From CAZPQK01 sp964588695 (GTDB lineage: Bacteria > Krumholzibacteriota > Krumholzibacteriia > WVZY01 > JAKEHA01): DNA of 64,000 nt. A program made the position numbers and the translations under genes. The notes beneath the pieces are model-generated. The model was not told where the DNA came from. It made no database searches and saw only the letters and a program-made list of their open reading frames with translations. The stretch lies in assembly GCA_964588695.1 (NCBI GenBank), contig CAZPQK010000006.1:124001-188000 (forward strand). The letters run 5' to 3'. Positions 1 to 10,000 of the stretch are shown here, in pieces. The stretch's first letter is position 1. Each line of letters opens with the position of its first letter.

Positions 1-1284
1 CCGCTTGCCGCTGGCGACAGCGTCGATGTGGTGGTTCGCCTGGTCATTCCGGGTACGCAGCCGGCTGGCGGTCCGTTTAGCGCCGTTATTCGTGCGCAGT
101 CGACCAACGACCCGGGCGTGACCAACCTCACGACCGACCGGATCACGACGGTGACTCCCGCCGCGGTAAACATTGGTAACTACGACGGTGTCGCTGGTAC
201 CACCAACGACGCAGGTGTGAACCAAAACGCCAACGCGGGAACCACGGTTGATTTCGCCCTCGACGTGATTAACCCCAGCACGGTGGGTGACACCTACAGC
301 CTCGGTTCGGCATTCCCGGCGGGCTGGACGGTTACCTACTACATCGACGCCAACAGCAACGGCGCATTGGACGCCGGCGAGAACACGCCGGTCGCATCTA
401 CCGGTGCGGTGGCGGGCGGCGCCGAAGTGAACCTGATCGCGCGGGTAAACGTTCCTGTCGGAACCCTGCCGGGCGTTAACTCGGTTTCCTTTACCGCGAC
501 TTCGTCCAACAACCCCGGCCAAAGCGACACCATCGGTAACACGGTAACCGTGAACGCCACGGTGTCGGTTGACTTCGCACCGGACAATAGCGGCAGTGCG
601 ACTCCGGGCGGTACGGTGGTATACGCACACACCGTAACCAACACCGGCAACGTAGCGGAAACCTTCAACCTCACCTACGCGTCTTCGCAGGGTTGGAGCT
701 ACATCTTCTACGATGCGCTAAGCACGCCCATCACCAGCGTCACCCTGGCAGCAGGCGCAAGTGTCAACATTACGGTGCAGCTGACTGTTCCCGCCGGCAC
801 GCCGTTGGGCACGATTGAGACCGGTACGTTGACTGCGACCGACAACACCACCGGTACGGTTTCGGATGACGCGGTGGATGTAACGGTGATCATTGCCGGC
901 AACTTGCAACTCACCAAGTCGGTAAGCCCGGCGGGTGATCAGGTTCCGGGGACTGATCTGGTTTACACCGTGGACTACCAAAACATTGGTGCCGACGACC
1001 TCACCAACATTGTTGTCTACGACGCCATCCCGTCCTTTACCCACTACTCGGTTGGTTCGGAAACTACCGGCACTCCGCCGGCTACGGTTACCGCGATCAC
1101 CGTGGAGTGGTCCAACGACGGTGGCGCTACCTGGACTTATACCCCGGTTAGTGGCGGCGGCGGTGCGCTTGCCGGGTATGACGCGAACGTAACCAACGTT
1201 CGCTGGGTGTTCACCGGCGACGTTGTCGCTGGCGCGAGCTCGACGGCCGGTATCGGCTTCACGGTTCGCATTATCGCCGAGTAA
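1..1284 (+). CDS. Partial DUF11/NEW3-repeat surface protein (5' end outside window)
   Basis: The reading frame is open from base 1, so the window holds only the C-terminal ~427 residues. They form repeated beta-sandwich units of ~100-130 residues with the pattern of bacterial NEW3/DUF11 extracellular domains: a conserved F/L-P-x-G-W-x-V/Y strand, a D-x-N-x-N-G calcium-loop-like segment (near nt 345-375) and a closing V-P-x-G-T-x-x-G strand. The last ~125 residues (nt ~900-1284) are a clear DUF11 domain beginning LQLTKSVSPAGD. No transmembrane segment, LPxTG motif or FlgD-like tail is present at the C-terminus, so how it stays at the surface is not visible. It lies upstream of two other giant envelope genes on the same strand, separated by a hairpin, so a shared role in a surface layer or matrix is inferred. 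The exact function is unknown; thread-like adhesin or S-layer-like protein are options. Confidence 0.9.
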   Translation, partial: PLAAGDSVDVVVRLVIPGTQPAGGPFSAVIRAQSTNDPGVTNLTTDRITTVTPAAVNIGNYDGVAGTTNDAGVNQNANAGTTVDFALDVINPSTVGDTYSLGSAFPAGWTVTYYIDANSNGALDAGENTPVASTGAVAGGAEVNLIARVNVPVGTLPGVNSVSFTATSSNNPGQSDTIGNTVTVNATVSVDFAPDNSGSATPGGTVVYAHTVTNTGNVAETFNLTYASSQGWSYIFYDALSTPITSVTLAAGASVNITVQLTVPAGTPLGTIETGTLTATDNTTGTVSDDAVDVTVIIAGNLQLTKSVSPAGDQVPGTDLVYTVDYQNIGADDLTNIVVYDAIPSFTHYSVGSETTGTPPATVTAITVEWSNDGGATWTYTPVSGGGGALAGYDANVTNVRWVFTGDVVAGASSTAGIGFTVRIIAE

Positions 1285-1296
1285 GCAAGCGGTATG

Positions 1297-1322
1297 GGGG
1301 AGACGGCGCGCGCCGTCTCCCC
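1297..1322. terminator. GC-rich perfect palindrome, terminator-like
   Basis: A 26-nt perfect palindrome (arms GGGGAGACGGCG and CGCCGTCTCCCC) lies 12 nt after the stop codon of the first gene. The downstream tract is only CTTCC, so it is a weak intrinsic terminator or an mRNA-stabilising hairpin between two envelope genes. Confidence 0.5.
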
Positions 1323-1406
1323 TTCCGCACAAAGAAAGTCGGAGTTTGCACATCGTTGCGTAGGAAGCCACCGACATATGCGTTGGGTTTCGACCCCCGT
1401 GAGCAA

Positions 1407-4400
1407 ATGCTACGGAAACTAACGAAAAGCGCCCCTGTAATCACGGGCGCTCTTTGTGCGTTTATTGCTTTGCTGTTTTTAGGGGCTTCGTCTTTGTTTG
1501 CGCAGATCCCTCCGGCCGGTTCTACCATCATCGGTCAGTCGCGCGCCGACTTTAGCATTGGCGCAAACTCATTTTCGGTAACGTCTCCGCCAATCACCAC
1601 CACCGTTCTGCCGTGGTACCGACACTCGCTGACCCCTCCTGGCACGGTGGGGGCGCCCGCTTATTCCATCTTGGGCTCTGGCGGCGATACCCTGGTGGTC
1701 GACTTTACGTTGTTTAACTCCGGCAACGATCGTGACTCGCTTTCGTTGGCGACGCAACAGTTGCCGGCGTCCACGACGTCGCTCGCGCAAGCGATTGTCT
1801 TTCGCGACGACAACGCCGATGGAAACTACAACTCGGGAGAAGAAATCTCTGCGCTTGCTTTTGACGCCGGCGAATCGGTCGTGGTTTCGGTCGCAGCGGT
1901 TCTTCCGGTCGCGACCGCAGGTGGGCAGACATGGATCGAGCTGCAATCCGCGTCGCTGATTGACGGAACGTCGCCCTCGCAGTCGTCGGTTTTCTTGGTG
2001 ACCAATACCGACGCGGTAGCCAGAGCAATTTTTGTAGGACCCGCAGGCAACCCGCAAGCGCTTCCCGGAGGCGATGGCAGCCCCGATGATGTTTCTTTGG
2101 CTGACGCGACCGCGGGGGTTAGCGAAGTTGTTTTTGCCAACGAAGTCTTCAACGCGTCGTCGACGGTCGAAGTAGTTCAACTAAGCCTGGCCGACACCAC
2201 CATGCTTCCTGACGGCGTGAGTGTTGTGTTCGAAGACTCGGTGGGGACAGTGCTGAGTCAAGCGCCGCCACAGGGAAACTTCGTGCTGGGCGCGGTGCAG
2301 GCGTCAACTTCGATTCGGTTTCGTACGCGTGTTGTCGCCGCGGGTGGCGATCTGGTCGATTTCCTGGCCGATCCGCTCGACCTGCGCATACGCGCAACTT
2401 CGGCAATCGACACCGCGGTCAGCAACGAAACCATCAACCGGATTCAACCGCAAACTCCCATCAACCTTGACGCGCTACTCGCCATACGACACACCTTTCG
2501 CGAACCCAACGCGGCGGTCGGAGACCTGGTAAACCTGGTCGTCACGGTAGAAAACATCAGCGACTCCGTCGTCGTTGACAGCGTTGCTGTACGCGAGTAC
2601 GTGCAGCCGCACCTGGATTTTGTGTCTGCCAACGAGTTTGTCCGAGGAAGAAACGGCATTCGATGGTCGGTTGGTAGACTCGAGCCGGGTGAGGTTCGCG
2701 AAACCGCGATTAAGTTTTTGGTGAATTCACGAGCGCCTATCGGACACACCAAGGCTTTTGCCAGCGCCGTTGGAAATGCACCGACCGGCGAAGACGTGCA
2801 AGCGGGACCGGCCGTCAGCGTACTGCGGTTGGATTTGGATGCATTTTCTGCGGAAGCGTTCGTGATGGGTGATGTGTTTGTGGACAGCAACCGCAACGGT
2901 TACCGCGATCGCGGGGAGGTGGGTATTGCAGGCGCCACTGTCTACACCGAAAGCGGGGCTTACGCCGTTACCGACTCCGCAGGGGCGTTCTCCATTTCGC
3001 AGATGTTTGCCGGATACCGGTCGGTTCGACTCGACCAGGCCAGTCTGCCCGACAACGTCGAGTTGATCGACGCAACGTCGGCAACCCGTCTGGTGCATCT
3101 GCTGCCCAGCGGCCATGCGCGCGTATCGTATGCCGTTCGCGAAGTTCCTCAGGAAGCTCCACCGGTAACGATGACACCGCACTCGCTGTCGCTGCAAGAA
3201 GTGGTCAGCGCGCGTAAGGTTGAGCGGCTGTACGAGTCGATGACGTTGCCGAGTTCGTACTTTGCGCCGGGCCGCGCAAGCTTGCGCGGTGATGCCTCCG
3301 CGGTGTTCTCCGGCGTCGTCGCCTTTCTGCGCGAACACCCGGAGTGGGCGGTCTTTCTGGAGGGTCATACCGACAGCATTCCGATCGCTACCACAACGTT
3401 TCCGTCCAACGTGGAACTATCCATCGCCCGCGCGGCAGCGGTTCGCGATCAACTCATGCAAATGGGAATTGATGTCGAGCGCATCAACATCCACGGCTAC
3501 GGCGAGTTGTTGCCGGTAGCCGACAATGCCACAGCCGATGGCCGTAGCCAGAACCGGCGCGTCAACATCAGTTTGATTCCACCGCATGTGGACCCCGACC
3601 GGTTGTTGTCGCTTAACGCGTCGGCGCGTCGGTCGTGGTCGGACCTTGATGCTATCGCCGACTCGGTCACTGTCGCGATTACCTGGGAGTTTACTACCAC
3701 CAGCCAACAGTCGCTGGCTGCGCAACTGGAACTTTCGGTTCCGTCGGCGGCGGCACGCGTGGAAATTCGCACCGAACCCAAAAGCGAGAACAAAAGCCGT
3801 GTCGTTGTACGTGGGTTGCGCAAGGGTGTGCCGTATCGGGTGTCAATCAACTACGTAGTTCCGGAATCGGTGCTCACCAGTGAACCGGTCGCGACAGGTG
3901 TCTGGCGTTCGCAGAGCGACGGTCGTATTGATACAACTCTTGTAGTGACGTCGCGCGCTACGGGTGTGGGTTCGCAGAATCGGGCGCTTAAAGTGGGAGA
4001 GTGGCAGGAGGTCGCAACGCCGGAAGTTGTTACCGACGATCCTTCGGTGCCCACAACGACGGTTGCCGAAGCGCCTCCGTTGGCGCCAGTCGAAATTCTG
4101 TGGCCTGTTGACGGAGCCGTGTTTACGCGCACCAGCGGAATCAACGTTCAGTCTCGGGTTCCATTGGGTGCGCGAACTCAACTTTGGGTGAACGGCATTG
4201 CGGTACCCGAAAAACAACTTGGTCAGAAAACCATCGATATTAGCAGTCGGCGCGAGACGTTGTCGTGGTACGGCGTTGCTATCGCGGCCGGTTGGAATCT
4301 GCTGGTTCTGGAAGCCGCCGGTGTTGACGGTTCGGTAGTCGCCGACACCATCATGGTTGCTCTCGCTCAGCAACCGGCACAGATTTTCGCGTCCGTAGAC

Positions 4401-7064
4401 CGCGTGAGCCTGGCTGCAAACGGACGCGATCGTACCGACGTTCGCTTCAATGTCGTCGACAATCGTAACTTGCCGGTGGCTGACGGTAACGTGTTTACCG
4501 TAACCCGAGGCGATTCGCTGGTCGATGCACCGGATGCACGCCCCGACACCAAGGGGCTGCAGCTGCTTACCCGCGATGGTGTGGTCGCAGTGCCGATTCG
4601 ATCCGGGCACAGGTCGGGAAGACATACCGTTGAGCTGTCGGGCTACGGCTCTAAAAGTGAATGCGCGGTTGTGTACGTGTCGGCCGCCGGACCTGCTTTC
4701 GCGACCGGTATTGTCGACTTTTCGATGGGCACCGGTAGCACTCGGGGTAATGGCGACGCGCTTGGTGTTGAAGGTTTTGACGACGGCTTTCGTGCCGACG
4801 CCGACGCTCGAGCTTTTGTTCGCACGACAACGCCGTCGGGGATCAACCTGGTGGCTCGGGTCGACACGCGCAAGCGGTACTCCGACCCGCTGTTAAAAAC
4901 ACAAGAAGTAGACGAAGGGTATTTGAGTTTCGGAGATGCGTCCGAGTCGTACTGGGCCGCACCGTCCCGCGGCGGTAACTACGTGTCGGTGGAGCGCGGA
5001 GAATCGTTCTTGCGCTACGGTGATTTTCGTACCGACCTGGGGAAAGGCGAGTTTCTTTCCTACAACCGTGCCATTACCGGTGTTTCGTCGCAGCTACGCA
5101 GCGCCACCGCCGGGGTCAACAGCTTCGTTACCCGTACCAGTTTTAGTTCGCAACTCGACGAGTTGCCAGCCGACGGCACCAGCGGGTTCTATTACCTTAC
5201 CGCGTCGCCAGTGGTTGAAGGATCGGAACGCATTGTGCTGGAAACGCGCGATCGGTTTCAGCCAGAACGCGTCGTGCACATCCAGCCGATGTTGCGCAAT
5301 CGCGATTACACCATCAACTACTTCGATGGTTCGATTCTTTTCAAGCAACCGGTAGCGGTTACCGACGGAAACTTCAACCCGGTGATGATTACGGCTAACT
5401 ACGAAGTCGACGTGCAACAAGATGGCAACTATCTGGGTGGAGTACGTGCTGGAATGCAACTTCGTCCCGGGCTGGACCTTGCGGCCACCGCGATCTCGCG
5501 ATTCGACGACGACGCTCCCTACGCGCTGTACGGAGCCGAAGCCACCACGCGCTTCAAAGGTTGGCGTCTGGGGTTGGAGTTTGCCCGTAGCGATGACCAC
5601 GCGACCGGAGAGGGCAATGCGTCGCGCGCAGAGCTTGCGTGGGAGCAAGGACAACAACAACACTCCGCTTATCTGCGTAAGGTCGACGAGCGGTTTACCA
5701 ATCCGTCTTTCCGCGGAAGTGGGCACGAACTTGGAAGTGTTAAGGCGGGGTTTGATTCGCACGTCCGGTTGGGTGGGGCCTGGACGCTGGACGCCGACGG
5801 GTACACCCACCAGTTTGACCGCACCGACGAACGTCGTGGCACTGTGCGCGCTCGCTTGGGTATGCAAGGTGCGCGCGGACGCCTGGCGACGGGGCTACGT
5901 TGGGCCGACCGTCGCGAAGACCAGATTGATGCGCGGGCGCTGTTGTTTGTGCTGGGTGCCACCGCCCGTGCGGGCCGCATGGAAGTCGGTTCGGAATGGG
6001 AAAAGAACGTCGCCGACGATGTCGTGGAAGAATACCCCGACCGAATAAAGTCGCGCGCATCTTTGCCGGTTTCAAAGAAGTTAGCGCTGGTGGCCAATCA
6101 CGAGTACCTTACGTCGCCAACTCGCGCGGCAAGTCATCAGGTTGCAGCTGGGATTGAAACCCGGTTTTCCGAACGAACGACGGGGTACAGCAAGTATTCG
6201 CTGCGACAGAGCGGTAGCGACGAAAGAATCGGCGCGGTGACCGGCATGCAGCACCGCTTTGGGCTTGGCGATAGAAATGAAATGACCGCCGGGTTCGAGC
6301 AGTTCCATTCGCTGTCCGACCACAACAGCGACGAGTACGTGGCCACCAAGTTCGGCGTTTCGCGCCACGATGCGGGTCGTCGCACATTGCAGTTGCAGTA
6401 TGAGTATCGCTGGCAACGCGCACGGAGTAAGCACCTGGTGCGGGCCAATACGGTACAAACGCTAGGAGAGAGTTTTTCTTTCTTGCTTGCCGACGCGCTG
6501 TCGATTGCTCCCGACGATGACCGCGAAGATCCGGTGAACTACTTGGGGCGATGGGGCATTGCCTATCGCGATTTGTCCCGTCCGTACACGCTGTTGGGGA
6601 TGTTGCGAAATCATTACGAACGTTTTTCGCCCGCCAACCCCGAGGGGATTTCCTGGCGAATGGTGGCATCGGTTGACGCAAACGTTTATATGAGCGAACA
6701 GGTGGAGTTGCGGATGAAGTACGCGTTCAAACACAGCGAGGATTTTAACTTTGGGATTTCGGCCGATGCGAACTCCGACCTGGTGTTGGGACAGATCGTT
6801 TATCGGTTCATGCCTGCCTGGGACGTCGACCTCTGGTCGCGCGCAGTTCATCAGCGAGAAACAGGATCTCTACAGTTTGGAAGTGGTGTTGAACTTGGGC
6901 GCACGTTTGCCGGCAAGATTCGTGTCGCCGCGGGTTTCAGCCGGAATGGCTACGAAGATCCCGACGTCACCGCGACCGAAGCGTGGGCCGACGGCTTTGG
7001 GGTGCGGGTCCAGTTGTTGTTGTCCGATTGGGTGTTTAACCAGTTTCCGGGACTAGCGCAATGA
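1407..7064 (+). CDS. Giant envelope protein: surface repeats, central OmpA domain, C-terminal beta-barrel-like region
   Basis: About 1885 residues. I start at ATG 1407 because it directly precedes a good signal peptide (lysine-rich start, hydrophobic core, cleavage after SLFAQ); an in-frame TTG at 1356 would put 17 polar residues before it. Order of parts: signal peptide 1-33; beta-rich repeats and a DUF11-like unit to ~480; an SdrD-B/prealbumin-like unit (~485-560) with a D-S-N-R-N-G-Y loop; an OmpA-like domain (~611-728) with GHTD and the NRRV arginine, the two residues that bind peptidoglycan diaminopimelate in this family; further Ig-like segments to ~1090; then ~790 residues (~1097-1885) rich in alternating aromatic/polar strands and short turns, typical of an outer-membrane beta-barrel. 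The barrel is inferred from composition, not from a recognised family. Having the wall-binding module in mid-chain is unusual. The stop overlaps the next start as ATGA, which implies co-translation. Confidence 0.85.
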   Translation: MLRKLTKSAPVITGALCAFIALLFLGASSLFAQIPPAGSTIIGQSRADFSIGANSFSVTSPPITTTVLPWYRHSLTPPGTVGAPAYSILGSGGDTLVVDFTLFNSGNDRDSLSLATQQLPASTTSLAQAIVFRDDNADGNYNSGEEISALAFDAGESVVVSVAAVLPVATAGGQTWIELQSASLIDGTSPSQSSVFLVTNTDAVARAIFVGPAGNPQALPGGDGSPDDVSLADATAGVSEVVFANEVFNASSTVEVVQLSLADTTMLPDGVSVVFEDSVGTVLSQAPPQGNFVLGAVQASTSIRFRTRVVAAGGDLVDFLADPLDLRIRATSAIDTAVSNETINRIQPQTPINLDALLAIRHTFREPNAAVGDLVNLVVTVENISDSVVVDSVAVREYVQPHLDFVSANEFVRGRNGIRWSVGRLEPGEVRETAIKFLVNSRAPIGHTKAFASAVGNAPTGEDVQAGPAVSVLRLDLDAFSAEAFVMGDVFVDSNRNGYRDRGEVGIAGATVYTESGAYAVTDSAGAFSISQMFAGYRSVRLDQASLPDNVELIDATSATRLVHLLPSGHARVSYAVREVPQEAPPVTMTPHSLSLQEVVSARKVERLYESMTLPSSYFAPGRASLRGDASAVFSGVVAFLREHPEWAVFLEGHTDSIPIATTTFPSNVELSIARAAAVRDQLMQMGIDVERINIHGYGELLPVADNATADGRSQNRRVNISLIPPHVDPDRLLSLNASARRSWSDLDAIADSVTVAITWEFTTTSQQSLAAQLELSVPSAAARVEIRTEPKSENKSRVVVRGLRKGVPYRVSINYVVPESVLTSEPVATGVWRSQSDGRIDTTLVVTSRATGVGSQNRALKVGEWQEVATPEVVTDDPSVPTTTVAEAPPLAPVEILWPVDGAVFTRTSGINVQSRVPLGARTQLWVNGIAVPEKQLGQKTIDISSRRETLSWYGVAIAAGWNLLVLEAAGVDGSVVADTIMVALAQQPAQIFASVDRVSLAANGRDRTDVRFNVVDNRNLPVADGNVFTVTRGDSLVDAPDARPDTKGLQLLTRDGVVAVPIRSGHRSGRHTVELSGYGSKSECAVVYVSAAGPAFATGIVDFSMGTGSTRGNGDALGVEGFDDGFRADADARAFVRTTTPSGINLVARVDTRKRYSDPLLKTQEVDEGYLSFGDASESYWAAPSRGGNYVSVERGESFLRYGDFRTDLGKGEFLSYNRAITGVSSQLRSATAGVNSFVTRTSFSSQLDELPADGTSGFYYLTASPVVEGSERIVLETRDRFQPERVVHIQPMLRNRDYTINYFDGSILFKQPVAVTDGNFNPVMITANYEVDVQQDGNYLGGVRAGMQLRPGLDLAATAISRFDDDAPYALYGAEATTRFKGWRLGLEFARSDDHATGEGNASRAELAWEQGQQQHSAYLRKVDERFTNPSFRGSGHELGSVKAGFDSHVRLGGAWTLDADGYTHQFDRTDERRGTVRARLGMQGARGRLATGLRWADRREDQIDARALLFVLGATARAGRMEVGSEWEKNVADDVVEEYPDRIKSRASLPVSKKLALVANHEYLTSPTRAASHQVAAGIETRFSERTTGYSKYSLRQSGSDERIGAVTGMQHRFGLGDRNEMTAGFEQFHSLSDHNSDEYVATKFGVSRHDAGRRTLQLQYEYRWQRARSKHLVRANTVQTLGESFSFLLADALSIAPDDDREDPVNYLGRWGIAYRDLSRPYTLLGMLRNHYERFSPANPEGISWRMVASVDANVYMSEQVELRMKYAFKHSEDFNFGISADANSDLVLGQIVYRFMPAWDVDLWSRAVHQRETGSLQFGSGVELGRTFAGKIRVAAGFSRNGYEDPDVTATEAWADGFGVRVQLLLSDWVFNQFPGLAQ

Positions 7065-10000
7065 TGCGACGAATTATCGTAACGTTTATTTTGCTCATCG
7101 CGGCAGCCAACGCCACCGCTGGGGAACTCATTATTAATGGTGGGTTCGAAACCGGCGACTTTGGTCCTGCGTGGGTGCATGGAGCGTTTCGAGGAAACAA
7201 CTTCAACCCCAATCAGGCCGACCACGCCGTAGTTCTTGACCTTCCCGCAAGCGGAAGCTATTCGGCATTATTAGGGTTTAAGTATGCCAGCCAGCGTTCC
7301 GGGACCCGCGCGTTTGCCTATCAGGATGTGACGATACCGGCCGACGTATCCAGTGCAATGCTGTTCTTCCGCGTGCGTATGCAGGGGTACGACAGCCAGT
7401 TCTACGACCCATTTCTGGCGGACGTGCGAACCACGTCGGGCTCGGTTCTGGATCGGGTTCTGTTGCTTAGCTTTACCGAGTACAACTACATTTTTAAAGA
7501 TTCCGGCTGGCTTGATGACGACGACACACTCCCCGTCGGTTACGACATGTCCGCCTATGCTGGGCAAACCGTGCGCATCTACTTCGAACAGGCCAACCTG
7601 TACGACAACCTGTATGAAACCTGGACCTTTGTCGATGACGTATCGGTTGTGTTTCGCAAGTACGTGGATCTCTCTGTCGACGGTAACGGCAACGATCAGT
7701 TTGGCGCGGTCGGAACCGGTGACGGAGGACTGTCGGCGCGCAGTGGTGTCGCGGGCGACACGCTGCAGTACAACCTGACGGTGGAAAACGAAGGCATCGA
7801 CAACGACACCTATCAGCTTTCGGCTAACCTGCCCGCTGGTTGGACAGCGACAATCGACGGATCGTCGTTTCCGTTTACTACCGCGTCGTTTGTCGCCGGG
7901 CAAAGTCGAAACTACGTGGTGCGGGTGGTTACTCCGGCTGCAGCCGCTGCTGGCATTCACGACGTCGTGGTTGACGCTGTCAGTACGACACAGGGAAGTC
8001 GCTTTGACAGTGTCACTCTGCGCGCACAACTGAGCACCGCCAACGTGGCGATGGACGCGGTGATCGATGGAAACGGTGTCGGCGTGCTCGGCCTTGAAGG
8101 CGCGGGCGGGTTTGCGCTAAAGCCGGCACCGTGGGACAGCGTTGTTACCTACACGATTGACGTGTTCAACGAAGGAAACTTGCCGACGGCATTTGACGTG
8201 TCGATGTCGCCCAATGTTGCCTTGACCGCGGACCTGGAATACCTGGGAACCATCTACACCGGCTCTTTTACCACCCAAGTGATAGCCGCTGGCGGAAGTG
8301 CCAGCATGGTTCTGCGACAATCACTCGCCTCACCCGCCCCCGGAGGAGACTATCGCACCGTCGTACGCGCCGTCGCTGTTGTCGATACCGTGCAGAACGA
8401 TTCGGTACGCGGCGTGTTGCGAGTGCGCGCGCCTCGCGTGGACGCGATCGTACTGACGTCCGGAGACAACGTTTACGACGGAACGTCGTCGGGGCTCGGA
8501 GGAACAAGCTCCAACGCTGGAGAGCGGGGTGCGCTAGTGCCGTTTCCGATTACCATCCAAAACGAGGCGAGTATCGCCGATTCGTTTGTGGTCCGATGGG
8601 TTTCGCCGGGCAATGGTTGGAATGCGGTGTGGGAAGTCAATGGTGTGGATCGAACGTTTCCGTACACGACGGTAACATTGCCGCCTTTCTCGCAGGTTGA
8701 TTACGTTCTTAAAGTTACCGTGCCTGGCGGTGCAGCGTATGGCACGTATCCGTCGTTAATTAATATCGAATCGCTCACTGATTCCCGGGTCACCGAAAGT
8801 GTTACGGCTTCGGTGAGCGTCGCCAGTCAAAGCGAAATCGACATGGCGATAAACGGCGACGGGTTTGACGTTAACGGGCCGGTGGGCACCGGGCTTGGCG
8901 GCAGCGCAACCGGTACTTTAACGCCGGGGGATTCGTTGACGTTTTCGGTGCAACTCACCAACCCTTTCGGGCAAAACGCGTTTGACCTGACCTGGAACAC
9001 CCCCTCCGGTTGGACGGTGACGCTTAACGATCAACTATCTCCGATTCTTGGCGTATCCGCGGGTGTTTATCAACTTAAGGTTGTCGTTCCCGCGACGTCA
9101 CTAGGTGGAACCTTTGACATCATCGTCGACGGGGTTAAGTCCAACAAACCGTTCATCATGGATAGCATCACCGGGCGGGTGATTGTAATCCCGCCAACAG
9201 TGGTCGACGGGCTGATCGACGGCAATGGCGACGACGTGTTTGGTGCCGCTGGCAACGGGTTAGGTGGCGCATCGTCTCAGGCGACATCGGCTCCACGGTT
9301 GCTCAACTACACGGTCGAATTGCAGAACCAGGGGCCGACGGCAGATAGTTACACCATATTATGGAACAACATCCCCGGCTGGGTGGCGACGTTTGCGGGA
9401 CAATCCGCTCCGTTTAGCAGTGGTCCCATATCCGCGGGCGGAACCGGCGTGTACACCTTTGCGGTGCAGGTGCCCGCGGCCGCGGCGACCGGCCTACACA
9501 CGTACATTATCGACGTGTTTTCCCAATCGGATAGTTCGACGACCGAAAGCCTTAGCGCGAACATTAATGTGTTCGGCCCTCCACGCGCCGATCTTGTAAT
9601 CGATGGCAACGGTGCCGGTGTCTTCGGGGCGTTCGGATCTGGGGCAGGTGGAATAAGCCGCCGGGGCGCGGCGCCAGGAACAAACATAAGCTCCGTACTA
9701 CGAGTTGCAAACGCGGGGTCATTTGCCGATTCAATTTGGGTAGACTGGTCGCTACCACCTGGGTGGCCAGTTGGCAGCGTTACAGTTGACGATGGCGCGA
9801 CGGTTCATACCAGCGGGTTCTGGACGCCAGTAATCGCGGGCGGTGCCGGAGTTAATTTTGCGGTAGGGGTTTCGGTGCCGACCGGGATTTCCTCCGCGGC
9901 AACCGTTGTTTTTGACGCCGTCACCAGCCTTCCGCCAGCTTCGCCCGAGAGCGCGGCGTTGCAGGTACTTCCATTTGCTGTGGTTACTGGAGTTGTGTTT

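Noticed and set aside
718..1377. 219-codon antisense frame across the end of the first envelope gene
   Set aside because: Arginine-rich translation with no signal or motif, overlapping a clear repeat protein.
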